NCBI RefSeq assembly: GCF_042432825.1
Contig: NZ_JBHLWN010000021.1
Coordinates: forward strand, 1-64,000
DNA from: Gordoniibacillus chartarius
GTDB taxonomy: Bacteria > Bacillota > Bacilli > Paenibacillales > NBRC-103111
DNA length: 64,000 nucleotides
Direction of reading: 5' to 3'
Of the stretch, positions 34,326-41,610 are shown in pieces; positions within the stretch are counted from its first letter, which is position 1; each line of letters opens with the position of its first letter. A model generated the notes under the pieces. The model had not been told where the DNA came from, searched no databases, and saw nothing but the letters and a program-made list of their open reading frames with translations. The translations under genes were made by a program, and so were the position numbers.

Positions 34326-35045
34326 TTATTGCGGATTCGTCGTCCAAATGCCGACTTTATTGACGAACACGCGATTCGGCAAACGGAGCGTAGCCGCTAC
34401 GAGCTCCGCCACATCCTCAGGCTGCAGCATCCGGTCCTCGTCCCCGATTTTAAGACCCGTATTCACCGCAAGCTCCGTGTTCACCGTGCTCGGATTCAGC
34501 GCCGTAACTCGAATGTTCGACTTGCGCACTTCCTGCATCAGCGACTCCGTAAAGCCGATCACCGCGAATTTCGAGGCGCAGTACGCCGAGCCCGTCGCGA
34601 AGCCCCGCTCCCCGGCCGTCGACGCGATGTTGATGATCGTGCCGCTATTTTGCCGCAGCATGGTTGGCAGCACCGCGCGAGTTACGTAGTACGTGCCCAT
34701 CAAATTCACCTGAACGATCCGTTCCCACGTGCCCGGCTCCATCTCCGCCACCGTACCGAAGCTGGCCGTGCCCGCATTATTGATCAAGATATCCGCCGAT
34801 CCGAGCTTGCCGAGCAGCTCTTGTACGCCTGCATCGACCTCTTCCCGGTTCGCCACGTCGACAGCCGCCGTAAACACGTTGACTCCGTATGTACTCGTTA
34901 CATGATCGCGCAGCGCCTCCAGATCGGCGGCCGTGCGCGCCATCAGCCCCAGATGCACGCCCTCCTTCGCCAGCTCCAGCGCAATCGCTTTGCCGATGCC
35001 TTTGCCGGCCCCCGTAATGAGGGCGGTACGATTTTTCAGTTCCAT
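34326..35045 (-). CDS. Short-chain dehydrogenase/reductase (FabG-like)
   Basis: A 239-residue classical SDR. Cofactor motif TGAGKGIG at 11-18, structural NNAG (about 88-91), and catalytic Ser-Tyr-Lys (INIAS ... YCASKF). The sequence resembles proteins annotated as 3-ketoacyl-ACP reductase, but there is no fatty-acid synthesis context, so the substrate is open. It probably forms an operon with namA. Confidence 0.87.
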   Translation of the reverse strand: MELKNRTALITGAGKGIGKAIALELAKEGVHLGLMARTAADLEALRDHVTSTYGVNVFTAAVDVANREEVDAGVQELLGKLGSADILINNAGTASFGTVAEMEPGTWERIVQVNLMGTYYVTRAVLPTMLRQNSGTIINIASTAGERGFATGSAYCASKFAVIGFTESLMQEVRKSNIRVTALNPSTVNTELAVNTGLKIGDEDRMLQPEDVAELVAATLRLPNRVFVNKVGIWTTNPQ

Positions 35046-35134
35046 CTCTCTTCACTCCTAACGGAATTTTGTGGTGGACGTTTCCTGTTACAGGATACCC
35101 TTAAATTATATAAGCATTATGGCCCGTTCGCATC

Positions 35135-35998
35135 TTACGGCGTATACTGCTGGCGGAACCGCAGCGGCGAGATGCCGGCATAACGCTTGAAGCAGCTCGA
35201 AAAATACGGCGCATACTGAAACCCGACACGTTCGGCGATTTGCGCAACCGGCCACTCCGTCTTGATAAGCAGCAGCTTGGCTTGCTCCAGCCGGTATTCG
35301 TGCAAATACTCCATCGGCGTGCAGCGGTAAATCTCTTTCATGCATCTCACAATATAGTTCGGGTGAAAATGCAGCGCCTCCGCCAGTGATTCATTCGTGA
35401 CGTCGGCCTGATAGTGCTGGCGGAGATAGGCTTCCGTCTTCTCCGCCAGCTTCAGGGCGGGTGACGCGCCGCTGCCGCCATACCCTTCGTCCAGCAGCCC
35501 CAGCAGCTCCATGAACAGCTGATGCTCGTTCCAATACGCCGCCGAGCGCTGCCGGCCCGAGTAGGCGAGCAATTGGCCGAGATGCCGCTCGGCCAGCGGA
35601 AATTCCGGCGGCGAGGCGTACTGCCGAATCCGCACCGGATACGGATTGGCCCACACCTGCCGGACCGGATGGGCCGGGCTTGCGGCATCGTCCGCCGTAG
35701 AGTACCACGTTCCGGTAAAGTCAAAGTGATTCCAATAAAATACCGTCTCCGTCTCGCAGGGCTTCACCGCATAATGATAGCGGTCAGGCAGCAGCAGCAG
35801 CGTCTGTCCTTCCGCCACCTCCCACGCCTGCTCCTCCTCCCCGATATAGAGCGTCCCTTTCACGACCCACAGCAAATCGAAGATGCCGAGGTTCCGCCGG
35901 CTCGGATGCTGTTCGCCCGGCTGCAGCACCGTCAATCCGGTCGCGATGTAATACGGCAGCGGCGGCTGCTCCATCCAGATCAGCCCTTGTTCGCCCAT
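35135..35998 (-). CDS. AraC-family transcriptional regulator
   Basis: A 287-residue regulator. An N-terminal cupin-like sugar-sensing region (about 15-100) is followed by two helix-turn-helix motifs of the AraC type (about 185-285, with ESLAEALHFHPNYIVRCMKEIYRCTPMEYLHEYRLEQAK and VAQIAERVGFQYAPYFSSCFKRYAG). The ATG at 35998 was chosen for the GAAGGGGG site before it. It is divergent from the GH127 gene across 146 nt, so it is the likely regulator of that gene. Confidence 0.87.
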   Translation of the reverse strand: MGEQGLIWMEQPPLPYYIATGLTVLQPGEQHPSRRNLGIFDLLWVVKGTLYIGEEEQAWEVAEGQTLLLLPDRYHYAVKPCETETVFYWNHFDFTGTWYSTADDAASPAHPVRQVWANPYPVRIRQYASPPEFPLAERHLGQLLAYSGRQRSAAYWNEHQLFMELLGLLDEGYGGSGASPALKLAEKTEAYLRQHYQADVTNESLAEALHFHPNYIVRCMKEIYRCTPMEYLHEYRLEQAKLLLIKTEWPVAQIAERVGFQYAPYFSSCFKRYAGISPLRFRQQYTP

Positions 35999-36144
35999 GC
36001 TCAAGCCCCCTTCCGGTTTAGTGTGAAATTTTATAAAAAACAGGTTTGAATTATTCGTAGATTCCCTTTCATTTGAAGGATAAACTGAGTTCAAGCAATA
36101 ATCAAATGTCATATAAAATTCGACAGTACGAGGTGGGATTTCGC

Positions 36145-38127
36145 GTGGGAATTTCAACGAGCGGTCAGCACAGCAAAAATCGCATACGGATCCAAGACGG
36201 ATTCTGGAATCCGTTTACGGAGCTTGTTCGGGAGACGGTCATCCCCTATCAGTGGGAAGCTTTGAACGATCGGATTCCGGATGCCGAGCCGAGCTATGCG
36301 GTCCGGAATTTCCGGATTGCCGCCGGGCTGGAGGAAGGCGAATTTGGCGGGATGGTGTTCCAGGACAGCGATATCGCGAAATGGCTTGAAGCCGTCGGCT
36401 ATTCGCTCGCAAGCCATCCGGACCCCGAGCTGGAGCGGACCGCCGACGAATTGATCGAGCTTGTCGCCCAAGCCCAGCATGAGAACGGCTATTTGAACAC
36501 GTATTTTACGATCAAGGAGCCCGGCAAACAGTGGACCAACCTCCACGAAGCTCACGAGCTGTACTGTGCGGGGCACATGATCGAAGCGGCGGTTGCTTAT
36601 TACGAGGCGACAGGAAAGCGCAAGCTGCTGGATGTCGTATGCAAGTTCGCCGATTATATCGACACGGTATTCGGCAGCGAGCCCGGAAAGCTGAGAGGCT
36701 ACGACGGCCACCAGGAAATCGAGCTTGCGCTCGTGAAGCTGCATCGGGTGACGGGCGAAGAACGGTATTTGAAGCTGGCGCAATTTTTCATTGACGAGCG
36801 CGGGACGGAGCCGAATTTTCTGGTCGAGGAGTGCAAGCAGCGGGGCGGATACAGCCACTGGGCGAAGAAGGTGTTGCCGATTCCGACGGTTCGCCAGATG
36901 GCGTACAACCAGGCGCATGTGCCTGTTCGTCAGCAGGACGCCGCCGTCGGGCATTCCGTCAGGGCGGTATATATGTACACCGCGATGGCCGACCTGGCCA
37001 GGCTGACGAACGACCGCGAGCTGCTGGAGGCGTGCCGCCGCTTGTGGGATAACACGACGAAGAAGCAGATGTACATCACGGGAGGAATCGGCTCGACGCA
37101 TCACGGCGAAGCGTTCTCCTTCGACTATGACCTGCCGAACGATACCGTATATGCGGAGACGTGCGCGTCTATCGGTCTAATTTTCTTTGCCAACCGTATG
37201 CTCCAGCTGGAAGCGAAGAGCGAGTACGCCGACGTCATGGAACGGGCGCTGTACAACAATGTGATCGGCAGTATGTCGCAGGACGGCAAGCATTATTTTT
37301 ACGTCAATCCGCTTGAAGTATGGCCGAAGGCTTCGGAGCTTAATCCCGGCCGCCATCATGTGAAGGCGGTGCGGCAAAAGTGGTTCGGCTGCTCCTGCTG
37401 CCCGCCGAACGTGGCCAGGCTGCTCAGCTCCTTGAACGACTATATTTATACGGCTGCAGCCGTAGAGAATACGGTGTACGTCCATCTGTTCATCGGCAGC
37501 GAAGCGCAGTTCGAGCTGGACGCCGGCCGGGTCGGGCTGCTGCAGCAATCGCGACTGCCTTGGGAAGGGTATGCGCGGTTCGAGCTCACGGCTGTGCCGG
37601 GCGGTGCCTTTGCGCTGGCGCTTCGCCTTCCGTCCTGGAGCGGCGGGCAGGCCGGGTTGAAAATTAACGGCGCTGCTGTGTCGTTCAACGTCGTGAACGG
37701 CTATGCCGTCGTGAAACGGGTGTGGGCTCCGGGCGACATCGTTGAATGGGAGCCTAGGCTTGAAGCGCAGCTGACCGCAGCCCATCCGGAGATCCGGGCC
37801 AATGCGGGCAAAGCCGCAATCGAACGGGGACCACTGGTGTATTGCCTGGAGGAAGCGGACAACGGCAGCCCGCTCGCGTCGTTGTCGATCGTTCGGGGTA
37901 CGGAGCTGCGCTCGTACATGACACCGGAGCTGCCGGGCGGAGCCGTCGTCATCGAAGCGGATGGCCGCGCCGAGGAGCACGCTTCCTGGCAAGCGGATAC
38001 GCCATACCGCCCGCTCGCTGAACTGCAGGGAGCGGTGCCCGTGAAGCTGACGGCGGTGCCTTATTACTTGTGGGGCAACCGGAAGCCGGGCGAAATGACG
38101 GTGTGGATTCGTACCTGCAGCGAATAA
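36145..38127 (+). CDS. GH127 family beta-L-arabinofuranosidase
   Basis: A 660-residue cytoplasmic glycosidase without a signal peptide. Zn ligands and the nucleophile of GH127 are visible: Glu338 and Cys340 (AETCAS), and the Cys418-Cys419 pair (GCSCCPPN). With GTG 36145 as the start, Glu338 and Cys340 fall at the same residue numbers as in the Bifidobacterium enzyme HypBA1, which supports this start; GAGGTGGG is 8 nt upstream. Barrel and sandwich segments such as HENGYLNTYF and ITGGIGSTHHGEAF fit the family. It would release L-arabinose from beta-L-arabinofuranosides imported as oligosaccharides. Confidence 0.92.
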   Translation: MGISTSGQHSKNRIRIQDGFWNPFTELVRETVIPYQWEALNDRIPDAEPSYAVRNFRIAAGLEEGEFGGMVFQDSDIAKWLEAVGYSLASHPDPELERTADELIELVAQAQHENGYLNTYFTIKEPGKQWTNLHEAHELYCAGHMIEAAVAYYEATGKRKLLDVVCKFADYIDTVFGSEPGKLRGYDGHQEIELALVKLHRVTGEERYLKLAQFFIDERGTEPNFLVEECKQRGGYSHWAKKVLPIPTVRQMAYNQAHVPVRQQDAAVGHSVRAVYMYTAMADLARLTNDRELLEACRRLWDNTTKKQMYITGGIGSTHHGEAFSFDYDLPNDTVYAETCASIGLIFFANRMLQLEAKSEYADVMERALYNNVIGSMSQDGKHYFYVNPLEVWPKASELNPGRHHVKAVRQKWFGCSCCPPNVARLLSSLNDYIYTAAAVENTVYVHLFIGSEAQFELDAGRVGLLQQSRLPWEGYARFELTAVPGGAFALALRLPSWSGGQAGLKINGAAVSFNVVNGYAVVKRVWAPGDIVEWEPRLEAQLTAAHPEIRANAGKAAIERGPLVYCLEEADNGSPLASLSIVRGTELRSYMTPELPGGAVVIEADGRAEEHASWQADTPYRPLAELQGAVPVKLTAVPYYLWGNRKPGEMTVWIRTCSE

Positions 38128-38165
38128 TGTAACCCTGCTGTACGGTCAGGTCTCGTTGTTCACAG

Positions 38166-38208
38166 GAACCTTCACCTCCCTGTTCGCTGGGGATGTGAAG
38201 GTTCTTTT
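38166..38208 (+). terminator. Terminator of the GH127 gene
   Basis: GAACCTTCAC pairs with GTGAAGGTTC, followed by TTTTCG. It separates the gene from the tandem repeat array. Confidence 0.75.
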
Positions 38209-38249
38209 CGTGGTGCCGGCTGTTGCTTGCTAATGCCTTAGCTCCGCTG

Positions 38250-39549
38250 CAACAACGCCCATTCGGGCCTTGTTGCACCGCTTCCGCCCCCGGGCCAGCC
38301 GCTACAACGCCCATTTGGACCTTGTTGCACCGCTTCAGCCCCCGGGCCAGACGCAACAACGCCCATTTGGACCTTGTTGTGCCGCTTCAGCCCCCGGGCC
38401 AGACGCAACAACGCCCATTCGGGCCTTGTTGCATCGCTTCCGCCCCCGGGCCAGCCTCAACAACGCCCATTCGGGCCTTGTTGCACCGCTTCCGCCCCCG
38501 GGCCAGACGCAACAACGCCCATTCGGGCCTTGTTGCACCGCTGCTGCCCCCGGGCCTCCCGCAACAACGCCCATTCGGGCCTTGTTGCACCGCTTCCGCC
38601 CCCGGGCCAGCCGCAACAGCGTCCATTCGGGCCTTGTTGCACCGCTGCTGCCCCCGGGCCAGCCGCTACACCGCCCATTCGGGCCTTGTTGCACCGCTGC
38701 TGCCCCCGGGCCTCCCGCAACAACGCCCATTCGGGCCTTGTTGCACCGCTGCTTCCCTCGGGCCAGCCCCAACAACGCCCATTCGGGCCTTGTTGCACCG
38801 CTTCCGCCCCCGGGCCAGCCGCTACAACGCCCATTCGGGCCTTGTTGCACCGCTTCTGCCCCCGGGCCAGCCCCAACAACGCCCATTCAGGCCTTGTTGC
38901 ACCGCTTCCGCCCCCGGGCCAGCCTCAACAACGCCCATTCGGGCCTTGTTGCACCGCTGCTGCCCTCGGGCCAGCCCCAACAACACCCATTCGGGCCTTG
39001 TTGCACCGCCGCTGCCCCCGGGCCAGCCTCAACAACGCCCATTCGGGCCTTGTTGCACCGCTGCTGCCCCCGGGCCAGCCGCTACAACGCCCATTCGGGC
39101 CTTGTTGCACCGCTGCTGCCCCCGGGCCTCCCGCAACAACGCCCATTCAGGCCTTGTTGTGCCGCTTCCTCCCCCGGGCCAGCCGCAACAACGCCCATTC
39201 GGGCCTTGTTGTGCCGCTTCCGCCCCCGGGCCAGCCGCAACAACGCCCATTCAGGCCTTGTTGCACCGCTGCTGCCCCCGGGCCTCCCGCAACAACGCCC
39301 ATTCGGACCTTGTTGCACCACTTCTGCCACCGGGCCTCCCGCAACAACGCCCATTCGGGCCTTGTTGCACCGCTGCTGCCCCCGGGCCAGCCGCTACAAC
39401 GCCCATTCGGGCCTTGTTGCACCGCTTCCGCCCCCGGGCCAGCCTCAACAACGCCCATTTGGGCCTTGTTGCACCACTTCCGCCCCCGGGCCTCCCGCAA
39501 CAACGCCCATTCGGGCCTTGTTGCACCGCTTCAGCCCCCGCGCGCGGGC
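38250..39549. repeat. Tandem array of 25 copies of a 52-bp unit with an internal palindrome
   Basis: The unit begins CAACAACGCCCATTCGGGCC and recurs at 38250, 38302, 38354 and so on to 39498, exactly every 52 nt with no insertion or deletion in 1.3 kb; the last copy degrades near its end. The first 26 nt form an imperfect palindrome: CAACAA, one mismatch, GCCC, loop ATTC, GGGC, one mismatch, TTGTTG. The second 26 nt are a more variable linker ending in CCCCCGGGCC plus CAGCCG, TCCCG or similar. Substitutions are scattered; several copies have CATTCAGG or CATTTGG in the loop side. Long open frames through it follow from the period (52 is not a multiple of three) and lack start signals. It lies between convergent genes with a terminator on each side. 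Confidence 0.97.
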
Positions 39550-39559
39550 AAACAAAAGA

Positions 39560-39578
39560 AGCCGCAAATCATGCGGCT
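39560..39578 (-). terminator. Terminator of the aldo/keto reductase gene
   Basis: AGCCGC pairs with GCGGCT around a 7-nt loop. Read on the minus strand it is followed by TTCTTTTGTTT. It separates the gene from the 52-bp array. Confidence 0.65.
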
Positions 39579-39592
39579 CATGACAATAAATT

Positions 39593-40576
39593 TTAGTACG
39601 ACCCCCGAATATGCGCGGCAACCTGCTCCTTGTAGTACGCGCTCAGCTTATCGAGTTCATCCTGCGCGAACGCCGGCGTATCCACCACAGCGAGGTTGTC
39701 TTCGACTTGACGAACGTTTTTGAAGCCGGGTATGATGCAGGTAATGTTCGGATTTTGCAAAATCCAACGCATCGACGCACGCGCCATATTGCCGCGGCCT
39801 TCCGCGATCCACGACAGTCCCGCCGCAAGCTCGACGCCCTTCCGGAACGGGAGGCCGGCAAACGTCTCGCCTACGTTGAAATGCTCGCCATTCGCATTAT
39901 ACTGACGATGGTCGTCCGCCTCGAAGGTCGTGTCCGCCGTAAACTTGCCGGTCAGCAGACCGCTCGCCAAAGGCAGCCGCACCAGGATGCCGACGCCCGC
40001 TTCCTTCGCTTTCGGGAACAGCTCTTCGGCCGGCTTCTGGCGGAACAGGTTAAAGATAACCTGCAGCGCCTTCACGCCCGGCACGGTCAAGCAGAACAAG
40101 CCCTCTTCCACCGACTCGACGCTGACGCCGTAGTGACGGATCTTGCCTTCGGCCTGCAGCTTATCCAGCACCTCGAACACCCGGCCATCCTTCAGAATGG
40201 CAAGCGGCGGGCAGTGCAGCTGGTACAAATCGATCGTTTCCCGCCCGAGACGCTTCAGACTGTTCTCGCAGAACGCGCGTACATTCGCTTCGCTGTAAGT
40301 CTTCGGATCCCGGAAATCGAGTCCCCGGCCTAACTTCGTTGCGATGTAAATGTCCGACTCCTTCCCTTTCGTCGCCTTAGCCAGCAGCTCTTCCGCATGC
40401 CCCGAGCCGTACACGTCCGCGGTATCGAAGAAGTTGACGCCCGCATCCATCGCCCGCTGCAGTCCCGCCAGCGCTTCGTCGTCGCTCGTCTGTCCCCAGC
40501 TGCCGCCGATCGCCCACGTACCGAAACTAACCTCGCTGACTTGAATTCCCGTATTTCCAAGCTCCCGATATCGCAT
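39593..40576 (-). CDS. Aldo/keto reductase
   Basis: A 327-residue NADPH-dependent oxidoreductase with a TIM barrel. The catalytic tetrad is readable: Asp and Tyr in FFDTADVYGSGHAEELL (about 49-65), Lys in YIATKLGR, and His in YQLHCPP. The cofactor-binding end includes NPNITCIIPGFKNVRQVEDN. The physiological substrate is unknown. GGAGGT lies 12 nt before the ATG. Upstream of its promoter region lies the 11-bp repeat array. Confidence 0.9.
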   Translation of the reverse strand: MRYRELGNTGIQVSEVSFGTWAIGGSWGQTSDDEALAGLQRAMDAGVNFFDTADVYGSGHAEELLAKATKGKESDIYIATKLGRGLDFRDPKTYSEANVRAFCENSLKRLGRETIDLYQLHCPPLAILKDGRVFEVLDKLQAEGKIRHYGVSVESVEEGLFCLTVPGVKALQVIFNLFRQKPAEELFPKAKEAGVGILVRLPLASGLLTGKFTADTTFEADDHRQYNANGEHFNVGETFAGLPFRKGVELAAGLSWIAEGRGNMARASMRWILQNPNITCIIPGFKNVRQVEDNLAVVDTPAFAQDELDKLSAYYKEQVAAHIRGSY

Positions 40577-40679
40577 GCCCTAGTCAACCTCCAAGTGAAA
40601 ATGAAATCAGAACGCCATCTCCCTTATCTTACCTTATAAAACCCGTGAAATGTAGCTTTGAAAATTCTGCATTTTCATA

Positions 40680-40836
40680 GCCGCTTCATTGCCGCTTCAT
40701 TGCTGCTTCATTGCAGCTACATAGCCGCTTCATTGCTGCTACATTGCAGCTACATTGCAGCTACATAGCCGCTTCATAGCCGCTCTTCATAGCCGCTTCA
40801 TTGCTGTTTCGTAGCTGCTTCATTGCTGCTCTCATT
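40680..40836. repeat. Short tandem array, 11-bp unit, about 14 copies
   Basis: The unit is GCnGCTnCATW, for example GCCGCTTCATT, GCTGCTTCATT and GCAGCTACATA, repeated about 14 times. Two copies carry one or two extra bases. It lies between the stop codon of the DUF4386 gene (which it just overlaps) and the promoter region of the aldo/keto reductase gene. Confidence 0.9.
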
Positions 40837-41491
40837 CCGCCCGCTCAAATCCTTTCAAGATCAGCCATACCGGGAAAATCAATTCAAAAATCCCGCCCGG
40901 TATAAACAAAACGCTCCCCGGCTCATACCCCATCATCGTTAAGCAGCTGCTCGCCATTAACGCGAAATAACCGATCATACCGAGTATCGACATCGCTCGC
41001 GGAATCAGCTTCGTCCGATACAGCAAGGAACAGAACAAAACGCTGCCCAAGCTGAGAACGAGCATCGCCAGCTCAAAAGCCATATGTTGGCCTCTCACCG
41101 CCAGCTTCCCTATCGTCACAAAATAAGCGTCTCCGTTGCCGCCCGCGGCGATATACTCTTCACTTATAGCAAGAAGCGCCAGCGTTCCGAGGATGCTGAT
41201 CAGAAGCAGCGCGGACTCGATGAGCCTCGAACCGAAGTAACCGAGAGCGATCGACTCCCGATGCCGCTTCAACACCGGGTACATCAGCATGGCAATGCCG
41301 ACCACGGCTGCGCAGTTGATCAGCTCCAGAAACAAGCCAAGCATCACTTTCATTCGATCCGGATACAGCCTAGCAAGGTATTCCGGTTGATTGAGCACCG
41401 AATCGATGAGTCCGCTCCCGATCAAAAATGCAGCCGTCGATATTAAAAATAAAGCGCCCGCCAGCCTGGCGGTACCCCGATTTGCGGTCAT
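40832..41491 (-). CDS. DUF4386-family membrane protein
   Basis: A 219-residue protein with about six hydrophobic segments (LAGALFLISTAAFLIGSG; VMLGLFLELINCAAVVGIAM; LIESALLLISILGTLALLAI; further segments to 210). The opening TARLAGALFLIS and the LELINCAAVVG segment are typical of DUF4386. Function unknown. GGGAGAGGG precedes the ATG at 41491. It follows the MalT-type regulator gene in the same direction, which may control it. Confidence 0.8.
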   Translation of the reverse strand: MTANRGTARLAGALFLISTAAFLIGSGLIDSVLNQPEYLARLYPDRMKVMLGLFLELINCAAVVGIAMLMYPVLKRHRESIALGYFGSRLIESALLLISILGTLALLAISEEYIAAGGNGDAYFVTIGKLAVRGQHMAFELAMLVLSLGSVLFCSLLYRTKLIPRAMSILGMIGYFALMASSCLTMMGYEPGSVLFIPGGIFELIFPVWLILKGFERAE

Positions 41492-41610
41492 GTGTCCCTC
41501 TCCCCTTACGATCCTGGATTTACTTGCAGTATATCCTCGGCGGAGAGGAACGAACAGACACTTAAGTGTGGGTGTGGGTATAACCCAAGGCATCCGGGCC
41601 GGGGCAGCAG

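Noticed and set aside
38250..39549. CRISPR array
   Set aside because: Repeats are palindromic, but the 26-nt linkers are near-identical to one another and not unique spacers, and no cas genes are present.
38223..39723. Several long proteins of about 440-460 residues in all forward frames and shorter ones in reverse
   Set aside because: They follow from the 52-bp repeat lacking stop codons; none has a ribosome binding site or non-repetitive domain.
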